NCBI RefSeq assembly: GCF_027942865.1
Contig: NC_134520.1
Location: 3,904,501 to 3,968,500 of the forward strand
Length of the DNA stretch: 64,000 nucleotides
Source: Odontesthes bonariensis
Lineage: Eukaryota; Chordata; Actinopteri; Atheriniformes; Atherinopsidae
Direction of reading: 5' to 3'
The notes beneath the pieces are model-generated. The model worked only from the letters and a program-made list of their open reading frames with translations, was not told where the DNA came from and made no database searches. The position numbers and the translations under genes are program-made. Each line of letters opens with the position of its first letter. Position 1 is the stretch's first letter. Shown piece by piece: positions 1-53,466 of this stretch.

Positions 1-28633
<28,633 letters not shown>

Positions 28634-30307
28634 GCCTGTGGTGCAGCAGGCTGGACTAAACTGGACAGAAGTATCCCCCTGCTCTACACACACCTCACAT
28701 CAGTTGTAGAGGGAGGGAAGACATTGAGGGGAGGAGGACCAGAGAGACTCCACCTACAAAGGGCTAAAGGATGCGTGGGAATAACTGTGACTCTTAACAT
28801 ATTATAAAAATACGTTTGAATGCTTAAAGCTAATATCTTTTCCCAGACTAAGCCAACTTGCAAAATTCAGTTGCAATAAGTCATGTTGTGGTGTGTCTCG
28901 GGAAGAGTAAGAAGACGCAGTTGGGTGATGACTTTTTTTTTTTTTTGCCTGATGAGAAGGTCCCATCGCACAGAGCAGCGGCCGCCTCGGGGCCTTGAAG
29001 CATGTAACAGTCCGGAGGAGGCGTTACATGCGTTGGACACACCATCAAGCAAACTCAGAAAAATCTTGGTTTTAAAGAGAGGAGAGAAAAAAAAAAAAAA
29101 AAAGTTTTCAACTGCATGCTTGAAAGAGAAAAAGCACTGCAAGAATATTTTTTTGAGAAATGTATTTTTTATTAGAGCTAACATCCTAGGTTGTAAATGT
29201 TAGAATATTTAACATGTAATTGTAACCCTGTGGGAAACGTTTACCTTCAGGGAGTGTAAAAAGAGAAATATATCTGTTTATTGATCTGCTCTGAGGAGAG
29301 AGTCTGCTTCAACAGATCCTCACGCAAAACTCACTCTTTAACCAAATAAGTAGATGCCTTTAGAGACTCTTGACTGTGTGATATATATATTGGAGCTTCT
29401 GGTATATGCTCACACAAATGCATTTAATTGCACACACACGTGCGACTGGCTACAGCTCATTATGGAAACATAACTTATTTTACTCTGTATATATTTTAGA
29501 AAATGTATAGTGTAAAAACAGTATTCCACCTCCCCGTACTTTTGTCTAATGCACTGTTCATCCGAAAGGATGTATGTATAAAGCTAATGTGATGAGAGAA
29601 GCCAAGACCAGGTTTGTTTCATTTGAGCTGCTCCACCTTTGTGTCATTCTGTAACAAGCTTCAAAATTTCCCACAGGCTGCCTTGGCTGTGGTCTTAGTG
29701 CTCACTTTAGGGTTGGCTCTTTTAATAGCCATGGCATGGGAGATCAAAAGTAGCCAGCTTCCTGCTCAGCCTTTTCAATGCAGCCAAGGCATGTTCATAT
29801 GCATTCCTTCTCTCCACGTTTTCCCCCCAAGAGGAAAATCTCACTGAAGCTTTGAATGCCGACAGGCCCCACTTTGCTGTGACTGCAGGACATGGACTTA
29901 CGAATGCTTTGGAGAGCATGTCATGGCACATTGTTAGTCACTGTACTCATTCCTCTTTTTTCCCCCCACTGCTTGTCTGGTACATTTAAATGCTGTTAAT
30001 TTAAGGATTTACTTGGAAGATGTTTTGATGTAGAGCTGCATTACACATTTTTCCTTTCCATGCCAGCCTTCTCTGGAAGAAATAAAAACTTAATCCCACG
30101 TTGTGGACCTTCTGAAGTTATTGACGAGGTGACACGTTCATATCCCGAAACTGGAGCCAGCTGATGGTGCACCATAAAGCTTAAGGTGAGGCTCAAAGAA
30201 ATATTTGAAAAGTGGGAACCCACACCGTGAGCATGGAGATCATTTTAGTCCTGTCCGTTAAGGGTCAACATGAAAAAGCCAAACAATTACAGAATGCAAG
30301 GTAGTCA

Positions 30308-30313
30308 TTTATT
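30308..30313 (-). other. zar1: Probable zar1 polyadenylation signal
   Basis: TTTATT on the plus strand reads AATAAA on the minus strand, about 177 nt after the zar1 stop codon. It lies on the fryl side of the fryl signal at 30361. Confidence 0.5.
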
Positions 30314-30360
30314 ACATAGTAAAGTGTGTTTTGCTTTCAGAGTAACACAAAATTATATGA

Positions 30361-30366
30361 AATAAA
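30361..30366 (+). other. fryl: Probable distal fryl polyadenylation signal
   Basis: AATAAA lies about 1.7 kb after the fryl stop. With the zar1 signal at 30308-30313 it would make the two convergent transcripts overlap at their tails. Confidence 0.45.
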
Positions 30367-30489
30367 GTATTGAAAGACCAAAATCTGCTTTGCATTTGAG
30401 TTGCACCTGCTGGTTAAAGTGACTGGCCAAAAGGTGCCTCCAGGACTTGTGCAGATGAGTTTTACAGGGAAAAGTTCAGTTGAGATGAC

Positions 30490-32437
30490 TCAGATGATGT
30501 ATTTGAAGCTGAAAGTGCTGTCGCAAGAGAGCCGCTTGCCTTTGCATCTGCCGCACAAGTCCTGTCTGTGGGGTCGTTTGGGATCGACGTGCCGCTGTGT
30601 CATGGCACAGGAGCAGCGCGCTTTATTGCAAGTCTGCAGGCAAAACAATTAGAATAAGAGCACTGAAGTGGTGAGTAGTATCCCAATGTATGCAGCAAGG
30701 AAGAGACGCTTACATGGCATGTGATGTCCTCAACACGGTATGGGTTGAACTCTTTTTGGCATTTCCTACAGAACTGCTTAAAGTAAACCTGGAACACACC
30801 ATGTTGTTGTTAGGGCAAAGGTCTCTTCTGGAGCTTCAAGCAGGGATGTCCAGAGTCCTCGCGGGCCGCTGTCCTGCAGGTTTTAGGTGTTTCCCTGCTT
30901 CAAGACACCCGATTCAGATTAAAGGGATCTCTTCAAAAGATTAAATTCTGCACAAGCCTGCTCATGATGCATTGATCTGAATCAGGTGTGTTGAAGCAGG
31001 GAAGCATCCAAAACCTGCAGGACAGCGGCCCTCAAGGACCGGATGTGGACATCCCTGGTATGGAGCCTAGCCACATTACAATATAAAGAAAGTGCCAGCT
31101 GAAATTTTAAACAAGTTTTAAAACATTTTAAAATCATGCTTACAAATTGTAGAGTTGGTGTAATATTGCTATAGCCTTCTCACCTTGTTGGTACCCTGAA
31201 CACACCACACATAGGCACTCTCCCATCGAAGATTACAGTCTCTGCAGTGATAATATCCGTACTTCTGTTCCAGAAACTGAAGAGAAAGCAGATTAGGTAG
31301 ATTTCGCAGACCGAGTGTTAATAGTCAGAATCTTACTGGATCATTTCATCTGCAAACTACAGATTTGGGATTTTTGGAGCATCATTTAAGCAGTTTCCCC
31401 TTGAAGGCAGGCTTTACTGCTCCAAGTCCAGAGACTGCTGGGTTAAATTCCACTTTAATTGTTCACTACAAGGCTGACGTTTTAATGCGAAGGGGGAATA
31501 AAGCAGTAGCGTTAAAACAAGACAATTTTACCATGAAACCGAACCCAAATGGAGGACTTACTTTAAGGACATCAGTTACATGAACTGTTGCTTTTGGCTC
31601 CATGTTGAGTTTAGTTTTAAGTTCTGCATTAAAACAACTGAAAGGCAGATTATGAAACGGCCTTGGAGTGAGTATTAGGGAACAAGTTGCGCACCTCTCC
31701 TCCAGCTTTGAATCAAACCACCCCGCGTGCGCGTCTTAACCCACCTGGAAGCGCACGCGCGCCTTGCCCTTTGACTCCTCCGCAGTTAGCTGGGCCCCTT
31801 CACTCATCACCTGCGGCTTGGACTTCTGCTTTTTGTTCTGCTCAGACAGTTTTGCGGCAATTCCGCCCTCGTCACCGGCCTGGCTGTCCTCGTCCTTCTC
31901 GGCGTCTCCCGCGTCCGCCGGGTCACTGGGCGACTCTGCGGTCAGCGCCGCGTCAGTCGAGGACTCTTTATTGTTGTTTTCGTCAACCAGGAAGGATGTA
32001 ACGCTCCTATAAGCTATAGGTGAATACACAGCGAGGGTACGGGGGTAACGCACGGCTCCCGCCGCCTTTGGGCTGCCGCCGCCGGGCGTCGCGGGCTCCG
32101 GCCTCTGCTTGCGCTGAAAGTCGCGCTTCATGGCCTGGAGGGTCCGCGGGCCGATGGAGCACTGTACCGAGGCGTCCTTCTTCGGGTTGACCTGCACCGC
32201 CACATCTTTGGTGTTCGCCTTCCTGAGCCGTGGGGTGAGTTTAGGATTGATTTGAGATAAGATGGACTTGAGCTGCGCGCGCTGGTGGTTATTGAAGGCC
32301 TCAGAAGTGTCTCCATAGTGGGAGAAGTAATTCTTATATTTCCACCCCGCGTCTCTGGGCCTGGGGTATCTGCCCATGTAAGGGTTGTAGGATGAGTAGA
32401 AGTAGTTGTCTACTGGCTCCTCACCATACGTTGCCAT
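30490..32437 (-). CDS. zar1: Zygote arrest protein 1 (ZAR1)
   Basis: Four exons: 31745-32437, 31184-31276, 30714-30788 and 30490-30633, all phase 0, give 334 residues. The start is the ATG in aacaaaATGG (MATYGEEPVDNYFYSSYNPY), with good Kozak context and the N-terminus known from fish ZAR1. A middle region with RKANTKDVAVQVNPKKDASV is followed by an acidic linker and a C-terminal zinc-binding domain (about residue 232 on) with repeated CxxC pairs: HCRDC, FCRKCQ, RCSC, LCGRCKGKRLSC, ending FSFKYII. ZAR1 is an oocyte cytoplasmic RNA-binding protein that restrains maternal mRNA translation through 3' UTR elements and is needed for oogenesis and the oocyte-to-embryo transition. It converges with fryl and is tandem with slc10a4, as in human. 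ZAR1L is less likely given the full N-terminus and synteny. Confidence 0.95.
30841..31057. mobile_element. 217-bp hAT-like MITE in zar1 intron 2
   Basis: The sequence opens CAGGGATGTCCA and closes TGGACATCCCTG. Inside, longer inverted segments (GGGCCGCTGTCCTGCAGGTT, then CCCTGCTTCAA) pair, so most of the element is an imperfect palindrome. The 8 bp outside each end do not match, so no target duplication is evident. The terminal CAGGG-type motif is common in hAT elements; superfamily is inferred. Confidence 0.65.
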
Positions 32438-32565
32438 TTTGTTCAACCGACACCAGCTGGTTGTCGTAACTACTTAAATAGATTGGACGACACGAGCGCT
32501 CTATCAGGCCTGATTGGGTTCAGGTGTGGGACTTGCCTCGAATAAAAACAGCAGACACGTGACCA
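32438..32565 (-). promoter_or_regulatory. zar1: Likely zar1 promoter
   Basis: On the minus strand a CCAAT followed by CTATTTAAGTA (32471-32481, TATA-like) lies 35-50 bp before the ATG, implying a very short 5' UTR. E-boxes CAGCTG (about 32455), CAGGTG-type (about 32521) and CACGTG (about 32555) lie nearby. Oocyte genes are often driven through E-boxes by FIGLA-type bHLH factors; that link is inference. Confidence 0.4.
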
Positions 32566-32600
32566 AGGTAAGCATAGAGGTTTAGTTTAGCCTATATGTC

Positions 32601-32606
32601 TTTAAT
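32601..32606 (-). other. slc10a4: Possible slc10a4 polyadenylation signal
   Basis: Reads ATTAAA on the minus strand about 450 nt after the stop codon. No AATAAA is closer. The zar1-slc10a4 gap (32566-33058) contains an AC repeat near 32750 and nothing else recognised. Confidence 0.3.
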
Positions 32607-33058
32607 GTTCTTCTTTTATACAGATGTCTATGATATACACATATAGTACAGTTTGTTCAGATACTCGTTTGGCACAGGCTTTTTTGGAAATCCGCACATG
32701 AATGAATCTGATATGTTCGTCAAATGTTTTTTAGACCCTCTATCAAACTCACACACACACACAGCCGTAAATCACAGGAACTAAATGCTGACTAACTTTA
32801 ACTCTACAGGTAACAGCAACGTTCTTTCAGCATAAAAGACATCCGTGGTTAACATGAATGAATTAAGCTTATGACATTAAGCACCTTTTTCAGCCGCCCG
32901 CCATGTCCATGATAAACATACATCTGCTTAGTCTCCATGTTTGTTTTTTTTTGTTTTTTATGAGTTAGAACAATCAGAATGATTTAGCCTATCCAGCTGC
33001 AGATCTCACTGTGCTGCCTTACATCAGCAACGCAGAGCTGCTTTCTCAAATCTGCACC

Positions 33059-35948
33059 CTAAACAGGAGTTGGATCAGGAGGGCAGGGGTCCAACATGAT
33101 GCTGTTTGGGTCGCTCACTGTTACCGCACCATACGATGAGTCAAAGTCCTCATCGTGAAATCTTTGGTACGTTAAGTCCGTGTCGTAGCCGTCCATCGTG
33201 GGATCTGGTTTGTGAAGGACCTCCTTCCTGTACAACCTGTAGGCCAGGATGAAAATGCCCGCCTCGGCCGCTTGGAACAGGGCGTACAGCAGGGGGAACA
33301 TGTACATCCCTCCCATCAGCTGTGGGGGGAAGGCCAGCTTCAGGATGGCTGTACACAGTTGCACATTCTGGCACCCCGTCTCAAGCGAGACTGCCCTGCA
33401 GCTGTTGGGGGGCAAGTCAAAGAGCACTGCCAGGCCGTAACCTGCAGCGTAGCCACACAGAGGCATCAGGATGGCCACCACGTAGACAGAGGGCGGGATG
33501 GTGGAGAGCAGCTCTGGTCCCAGCATCGCTCCAGTCAGGATAAACAGCATCAAAAGGGTGACCAGCAGAGACCAAAGAGATGCCTGCACACACAAGAGCT
33601 CTGGATAAGAATGGTTTGCTGTACATATCATACACGCAAAAGTCTCGCCCCGCCCCCATGTCTTCATATATTACCAGGAGAATGGAAAATAAGTGCAGTG
33701 ATGTACTGAAACAGGAAATATAAATACAGTGAGGCAAAACAGAGTTTGTAGAATTCTAACAAGCTTGAGTCAATTATTCGGTCTGACCACCTTTATTCTT
33801 TAACTCAACTTAAATATTCTTACACAAGCTTTCTGTTATTTCTTTAGTCTTCAGGAATAGTTCTCCAGGCTTCTTGAAGGACATCCCAAAGCTCTTCTTT
33901 GGATGTTGACTGCCTTTTGTTCCGTTCTCTGTCAAGATGATCCCACACTGCTTCAATAATGTTGAGGTCTGGGCTCTGGGGAGGATTTATCCCTCTATAA
34001 GACCTGTTGCCACAGATTTTCAGTATCATTTGGTAAACCTCAGCCTTTTCTCCCCGTTTCCATTCTTTAAGAATGGCTTCTTGTCCACCACCCTCTCATG
34101 GAGAACATTTCTGATGAGGCTTTAGCACAATAAATGGATCAACTCAAGGACTAGATTGTTTTTCTCTATATCTTAAGGACTTTTCATACTGATACTATTC
34201 ATCTGCTACGGGAGTTTTTTTTAATGTCTTTTGTCCTCCACTGTCCTGTTTCCTTCATTTTACTAAGGATACACTGCACCCCATGCTGAGATAGGACAAG
34301 TATTCAGCTCATAGCTATTTGGGAATCATCTTGTGGTGCAAAGAAATTATGCATTTTTTTGTAAAGTAATGGGGAAAAATTGTGTCTTCCCAACATACAT
34401 TAATTGAAACCACTTTGTAAGATTATAAGAAAGTCTGGCTCCCTGGAGGCAAAATGTAAAGAAATGAGGAATGGCTTATGCACAGAACTTTATGGCAGCC
34501 TCTTTCTATGAAACCTTTACACTTGATCCACGCTCTGGCTCTTTCTAACATACATTTCAGTATTTTAAGTTTTGCATCCTTTATAAGATAGCCTATAATT
34601 CAAACTGACAGAACTCCTCAAACAGGGCTGCATTGGTGCGTCTCTGCTGCCTGACTACACTGTCTCAGAATGATGAGTCCCCTCCCTCATGGGAGACTTT
34701 ATCAGTAAGAGCAGGGAGGAGCTCTTCCGGACACAGAGTCTGTGATGTCACTCTTCCTGCGGTCAGCATCCCCCACCACTAATGACACCAGCTGGAAAAG
34801 ACGCAGTGCGCCTTTGCGCAAAGGTGGTCCCAGTCACCATAAGTACTGTGCGTTCAATTAACTCAAAATGACTTAATTGATTTTTTTTTTTTTTTGCAAA
34901 ATAACTTTGATAAGTTGCTCTGACTTTACCTTTAAAACTATGTCGGCCACACGCGTGTAGCGGTACCTCAACACAACTCCTAAACCAATGGGGATGAGGG
35001 TGCTGCACAGGGTCAGGATGATGGCCCCGAAGGGCAGCAGGTCGACCACAGGTGTGTTGATCCAGGCCCGACTGTAGATCCACAAGCAGAGCGGCATGAG
35101 AACGAGTGCCAGCAGGGTGGATGATATGGTCATGATGATGCTGGGGAGAGGAGAGCAAAAACGCACAGTTACAGGAGACGGACGCAGTTTTTGTTCACAA
35201 TGTGGTATTATTTTAACTGAGAAATATGCAGTAATGACTTTAGGGAAGCGTTTAGAATTGCAAAGTTATGCTTGAAATGTACTCAGCGTGGGTTATTTCC
35301 GTGCGTAAATGTTAGAATAATACGCACATAATCCTTTTCAGCCTTGTGAAATCGGTTTTAGTTTAGCAGGATAAGTCTCCTTGTATTAGCTAAGGGGTGA
35401 TTACAGTAGATCTACCTGAGATTCATCTCTCCGTGCGCCAGCAGGGACATGATGTTTGATAAGTTTCCTCCAGGACAGCAGCCACAGAGGAGAACTGCCA
35501 TCGCTGCCACATCATCCAGAGAGAAAGCTAAAGCCAGGAGGAAGGCCACCAAGGGCATGATAACAAACTGACACACCAGAGCCAGCAGCACCCCGATGGG
35601 TCTGCGGATATGCTCTCCAAGCTGGTTCACCTCCACCGTGCAGCCCAGACCTAACATTGTGAAACAAAGGACCAGTCCCACAAACACATTGATTCCATGG
35701 CTGAGCGGGGAATCCCAGAAGGCAGGCATCAGATGAGGGGATTCCGTCGGCGGAGCGGCCATAAAGTCAGCTCCAGCGGGAGTCCTGAATGCGCTGCCTT
35801 TAAGGAATATGGCACCCCTGGTGAGCCCTAATCCGTCCAGCACACCTTCCCCTGGGGAACCCACAATTCGCTTCAAGGAGTCTGAGATAAGATAGTCCAT
35901 CATACCAGCAATGTGTGCGCTGCTACTGAGCAGGCTGGAGTTCTCCAT
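33059..35948 (-). CDS. slc10a4: SLC10A4, orphan sodium/bile-acid-family transporter
   Basis: Three exons, 35416-35948, 34930-35140 and 33059-33583, join in phase to 422 residues (human about 437). A long polar N-terminus precedes hydrophobic segments typical of the SLC10 fold. CCPGGNLSN at residues 157-165 is the conserved SLC10 motif near the sodium sites. Further membrane segments lie in exon 2 (IIMTISSTLLALVLMPLCLW) and exon 3. The C-terminal tail DGYDTDLTYQRFHDEDFDSS is cytoplasmic and acidic. In mammals SLC10A4 is found on synaptic vesicles of cholinergic and monoaminergic neurons and influences transmitter loading; no bile-acid transport is established. The start ATG at 35948 begins MENSSLLSSS. 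Position between zar1 and slain2 supports the call over the paralogue SLC10A5/A1. Confidence 0.94.
33725..34390 (-). mobile_element. Tc1-like transposon relic in slc10a4 intron 2
   Basis: A minus-strand reading at 33844-34029 gives PPQSPDLNIIEAVWDHLDRE, the third-acid block of Tc1 transposases, followed by the usual LWDVLQEAWRTIPED C-terminus. Flanking sequence (plus-strand ggtctgaccacctttattct; T-runs near 34210 and 34350) fits the same family, but ends were not resolved. It is truncated and inactive. Confidence 0.7.
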
Positions 35949-36334
35949 GGCGCAACAGGAGACCGAGAATCTCCACAGTCGCTTCGTGCCAGTAAGTGCT
36001 CGTGCGTAAAATGATTCCCCTAGTGGCGCGCATCCACTAATGAGAAACTGCTGAAGATCCAGTGACCGGGGAGTGTGATGGTGTCATGGTACCGATAGTC
36101 TTAAAGCGACTCACTGAGTCAGACTGGCGCCACAGATGCGCTCCGCGCTGGACTTCTGAGCGGAGTCTCCGTCTGCACAGCGTCTGAAGCTTCAGTGACT
36201 CCGGCTGGCACCACCAATAACGCCCAGGCTGCCGTTTTTCTGCCGTGCAGCTTTGGAGATCCCCAGGCAATGGGGCTGGAGTGTGAGGGCGATGCTGAGG
36301 AGGCACAACTTGCATGAGTGAAAATTGCGCCGAT

Positions 36335-36341
36335 CTTTATA
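36335..36341 (-). promoter_or_regulatory. slc10a4: Candidate TATA box of slc10a4
   Basis: CTTTATA on the plus strand reads TATAAAG on the minus strand, roughly 390 bp before the ATG, implying a transcription start near 36308 and a 5' UTR of about 360 nt. Sequence from there to the ATG has several CpGs. Overlapping open frames at 36037-36425 are probably 5' UTR by chance. Confidence 0.35.
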
Positions 36342-36429
36342 TTCGTGCAGCAAACTGTAAAAAATGCGCCTGCCCCTTTCTTCTGTTGGCTGTGCTGTTT
36401 TCCACAAAGAGGATGCATTACGCACGACC

Positions 36430-37620
36430 CCTCCTCTTAAACTTTATGACGTAAGAAGGGCGCGTGTTTATTTTCATGATTATTATTAACGTGTATATGG
36501 TTAAATGATTTTACTGACGTCTTTGATCGATTGGTGTTTGCAAAGTCGAACTGATGCCAAAACGCGCACATTCTGCTGTTACCAACCGTCTAAAAAAATC
36601 TGTTTTAAGCTGAGAGCTTATATGTGTGCAAAGTTTGATGCAGCTCAGATGTCAATAAGCAGGGTGGGAAAAAGGCTAAAATAACTCGTTACACTATGGA
36701 AAATGTTCAAATACAATCTATGGTCTATTGTTACCTATGTTGGCCCTGATGAGGTTAAGGACTCTAATAACTGTCATTTAATTTCTTTGTGTTTTATGAT
36801 GCTCACATAACAACCAGATATAAGAGTTTTCCATTTTTAATTTTTTTTTTAGAGAGCACATCAGGATTAATCAAACTAAAATTCCCAACAAAGCCATTTA
36901 CCGTAGCACTACTTAAACTTGTACGTACAATGAATGCAGCACGTGCTGCTGTACTTTCCATACATGCAGTCAATACTTAGATTTGTCAAACAGGGACAGC
37001 CTCTTTTCGTGCCGTTTCTCTTTGCCTGTATTTAAGTCCTCCGGTTCCATCAGGTCAGACATCATGAGCAGCATGAGTAAAAAAAGTGGTTCGCTGCGGT
37101 GATGGTTTGTTTCACGCTGTAAATCATAACGTTCGACATTACCAATGTGATTCTTCTGTGTTTTGTGTGCGTGCAGCCCGTAGAAACTCCATCAGCTGCA
37201 GGTCGGGGTATCACACACAAAGAGGGAAATATGAATCCACTGACGTCACGTCTTCAGGGCAGAGGCTAATGTAGGATGGGACGGTTTGCAGCAGTCAGTG
37301 ACTCAGGCTTTCAGTCTCATCCTCATTCCAGGGACACATAACAACCCCTCCCTGTAACCAGTAGAGGACTTTAGGTTCGTAACACTGTCTGTGTGCTGAA
37401 TACACAACATAATCTCGCCATCAGCAGCTGGATGTATAACACTGAGATACAATTACACTTGAGTAAACACATGTTTTCTCTAATTGTCTTAAGAGGAGTT
37501 ATGTCCAAGCTTTTGAAGGGATAGAAGCGCTACATTTATTCTAGACTTCTGGTCTGAAAGACATACAGGGCTCTTGCTACATTTGATCACATAAATACTT
37601 TGAATTTGACCCGCCTTAAG
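36430..37620. other. Intergenic sequence upstream of slc10a4, nothing recognised
   Basis: No exon, RNA gene or known repeat is recognised in this slc10a4-slain2 gap. Short open frames at 36789-36980 and 37086-37274 lack splice or motif support. Confidence 0.4.
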
Positions 37621-38325
37621 TACAACCCCAATTTAAAAAAAGTTAGGACACTGCGTAAAGTGTAAATTAAAACATAAATGCAACAATTTGCTCATCTCAT
37701 AAACCAATATCTCCTTTATAAAAGAACATAGAAAAATATATCAAATGTTGACAAAGAGACATTTCACTATGTCATGAAAAAAATTAGCTCATCTTGAACT
37801 TGATGGATTGTCCTGTTTAAAAAAAAAAAAGAAAGTTGGGATTGTGGCAACAAAAGGCAGGAAAAGTGACTTCCAGCAGTCATTTTCCTTGAACAGTGCA
37901 GGTTTAAGCTGAGGTCACGGGAACATCAGAAACATCCCATCCTCTGGGCCAAAGCTCAGTTCAAATGGACTGAGGCAAAAAGTGGAAAAGTGTTCTGTGG
38001 TCCGATGAATCAAAATCTGAAATTCTTTTAGGAAATCTTGGACACTGCGTCATCCAGACAGAAGAGGAGAGGGAGCGTCCAGCTTATCAGCTCTCACAGA
38101 CGTTTAAAGGCTGTTAAAAGAGTGGATGGCACACAGAGGTAAACATGGCCCCCGTCTCAACTTTTTTTAAGATGCGTTGCTGCTATCAAATTCAAGACGA
38201 GATATTATTTTTTAGGAAGTAGTAAATGTCTCACTTTCAGCATTTGAAATGTTTTCCATCTCCTATTATGAATCAAATACTTGCTTGCAAATCACTGCAT
38301 CCTGTTCATCCTGTTGGTGTTGCAT
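37621..38325. mobile_element. High-copy teleost DNA-transposon-like repeat, copy 1
   Basis: It begins acaaccccaatttaaaaaaa then gttaggacactgcgtaaagt, the left end of a very common fish interspersed repeat. It continues with gtggcaacaaaaggcaggaa and, near the other side, aaatcactgcatcctgtt. The right terminal repeat is missing. A second copy of the same family lies at 54515-55045. Superfamily is left open. Confidence 0.65.
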
Positions 38326-38439
38326 TGTGTGCAGGATTTTCCCCTAAATGTTCTTCTCTATACAAATAATTAAAGCTCGACTTTGCTTTGCGTTCACATT
38401 TTTTTCCACTTTAAATGTCCCCCCCCCAAAAAAAGGACA

Positions 38440-40043
38440 CAATAACTTTTTTCTTTTTATTTGAAATGTGACTTTACACAGAGAAACCAAAGTTCATGTT
38501 TGTGGATATAAAAACAAACAACCAAAAGTTCAATAACAAAACGCTCACACAAAATGTGTGGTATATGTCTTTTTGCAACATTCATCCTGGCTTCCAACTG
38601 AATCTGAGCTTTGACGGAGGCACCTCTCTCTTTAATAAATAGTTTCATTTACAGAATGAGTAATTTGTCATAAATACAAAGGCGCATAATAAACATTTTA
38701 GAGCAATTTTAAACGTGTCGATTCAGTTACAAAAACAGGCGAGCAAACCAATCGATCAAGCATAGATGCAGATATTGAAATGTGGCACAAAGTGATAAAA
38801 CAAATGAACACAACATGATGCTCAAACTCAAGTGAAACTTTAAATTATAGGCACTAGGTTAAGACAGCCACCACAGCAATGACCAGAACACCCTCCCTGG
38901 CATGCCTTTTGATTCATGTTCATAGCACAAGAGGTGAAAGCCAGTCAAAACTTATTAGAACTTGTCATCTTAATCAAGACGATTTTTAATCTTTATTTGA
39001 TTTTTTTCATGGCATGAATGTTACACACCGAGACATTTGTGATGGGAATTTGATGAACCACAAAGTTTTCCTGGGTTTTTATATGCTGAACGGTGACCAG
39101 GACAGCTTGTTTCTCATCAAATAAAATCTTTGTCCAATAACAAATATAACTCAGATCTAATGTCATCCAGTCCTTTAACCGACCACTCTGAGCACTTCAA
39201 TATAATCTTGGCAAACTGCGGTGCAAGTCAGAACTGAGACTTTGATCGAGGTGTTATCGGTCACCCAGGTTCCGCACCAGTCCTAATTTGACACTTTGAA
39301 ACACAAAAAGAAGGCTTTGGAGAGTTAGCTTGCAGTTGAGGTTCAAAATGTACATTTTAAACAAGTGAAATATTCAAACGAAAATACTGATATGGATGTT
39401 TGGACATACGCTTCTTAAATAATTTGAATAAATAATTTCCAAAACAAACTTGTGCATACATTCTGGCTGATTTTACAAGAGGAAAGATTCTTAAAGAGTC
39501 ATACCCACGCAGAGGCGCTTTCACTTTTGCAAGACATCAACAATTCTCTAACACCACAGGACAGTTCACCTGCACAGCATCATCATAGAGATCGCTCACC
39601 GACATCTGTAGAACACAGAGCATAATGAGAGAAATGTGTGGAAACATTTCAAACCTGAGGGAGGCGACAGAAGAACAGGGGAGGGAGGGAGGGAGGCTGG
39701 GCTGTAGAGATGTGGACTGTCTCACAGATGACTAAAGTCAAAAAAAGGCAGGTGGCGTGTCCTCTGTTGGCGGAGCTGGAGACGAACTGGTTTCTTTGGC
39801 ATTTTCTGGGTTGTCTGCACTACATGCCTGATCCCTCCACAGCCAGGTCCCACAGAGAAGCCCAATGGGAGGCCATCTTTGACACAACGTGGACTATGTC
39901 CTCTCTTTTTTAAAGTTCTGATTTGTATTTGATCTTTCGCCTCGCTCTTTATTGTAAAAGTTACCAAGGTACATAAAGTGCCATGTTGTATTTCTGCCTC
40001 CTTATGTTGATAATGTGACTGGAGAGCCCCCTGCTGGAGAGCC
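38440..40043 (-). other. slain2: Probable slain2 3' UTR
   Basis: AT-rich sequence between the slain2 stop and a minus-strand AATAAA (plus-strand TTTATT at 38456-38461). There are no splice-supported frames. The end point is a guess from the signal. Confidence 0.45.
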
Positions 40044-52758
<12,715 letters not shown>

Positions 52759-53070
52759 GGTGGATCCTCAGACCAACGGAAATATGCAGTGGTCTGGGGT
52801 GTTTTCTTTTACTTTTCTTTACCGAGAGTCTCTTTCTTCTCGTTAATGTCACTGTTACCTACGTGTTAAAGGAAGACACTTTGGTGTTCAACTGACTTAA
52901 AAAGCTCAGCGTCGTCATCTTCTCTGGATATTCGCGCTTACGGGTAGGGTCGAGGCCATTTTCATAATACTCGTCACCAACTGTGAAAGACCAACAGGCG
53001 GCGGATAAAACACGTCACCGCGTTCGGTATCGCGAACGACCACGTAACCAACACCTATTTGCGCGTGCAC
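52759..53070 (-). promoter_or_regulatory. slain2: Probable slain2 promoter / CpG-rich 5' region
   Basis: The stretch before the slain2 ATG is locally CpG-rich (gcgcgaatat, cacgtcaccgcgttcggtat, cgcgaacgac), unlike the AT-rich surroundings, with no TATA at a sensible distance. This fits a broad housekeeping-type start. It lies only about 300 bp from the anapc4 polyadenylation signal. Confidence 0.45.
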
Positions 53071-53348
53071 GCACGTAACCACGTCCATACCCGATACAAA
53101 TTGACGTTTATCAATACTTTCTTACAGAAAACTCGTAATTATACATAAATTTGATAACAAATACAGCATTTTGTTCGCCTTGTGCACTCGTTTGATTACT
53201 TAAAAACTCTTATTCATATTTTTTTTTTATTCTAGTGTGTCTTACATTTAAATTAATCCACTTATTGATTTACCAAGATAACAGGAAACGTGTGTTTTGT
53301 TAAAGTCAATGATAAAAGACTGATTTACAAAATCATCAAAAAAAAGTT

Positions 53349-53354
53349 TTTATT
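53349..53354 (-). other. anapc4: Probable anapc4 polyadenylation signal
   Basis: TTTATT on plus reads AATAAA on minus, about 113 nt after the anapc4 stop codon, giving a very short 3' UTR. Confidence 0.55.
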
Positions 53355-53466
53355 TTCAACATCATTCTATTTTTTGAGTGCTTTAAAAAAGAAAGAATAA
53401 GACAACTTTCACAAACAACAGACGAAGCCAAGCCTCCTGTAAACAATCCATGTCTTAGTCTGGGTC

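Larger units (their letters stand above)
28634..30385 (+). other. fryl: 3' UTR of fryl
   Basis: Non-coding, AU-rich sequence follows the fryl stop with no further splice-supported exon. Candidate AATAAA polyadenylation signals are at 30081-30086 and 30361-30366; use of the second would put the end near 30385. It contains A-runs near 29090-29103 and T-runs near 28932-28945. The ORFs in this stretch are low-complexity and not believable genes. Confidence 0.55.

Noticed and set aside
28867-29203. Frames of about 105 codons on both strands in the fryl 3' UTR
   Set aside because: Low-complexity F- or K-runs created by T/A homopolymers; not coding.
31687-32012. Plus-strand open frames over zar1 exon 1
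   Set aside because: Antisense to the GC-rich zar1 first exon, with no splice sites or familiar protein.
33212-33709. 165-codon plus-strand open frame
   Set aside because: It is the antisense shadow of the last slc10a4 exon; the minus-strand reading is a conserved membrane protein.
36037-36425. Overlapping minus-strand frames upstream of slc10a4
   Set aside because: They fall in the likely 5' UTR and proximal promoter and are mutually exclusive frames without motifs.
39537-39967. Open frames within the slain2 3' UTR
   Set aside because: No splice support or conserved motif, and the region lies between the stop codon and the likely polyadenylation signal.
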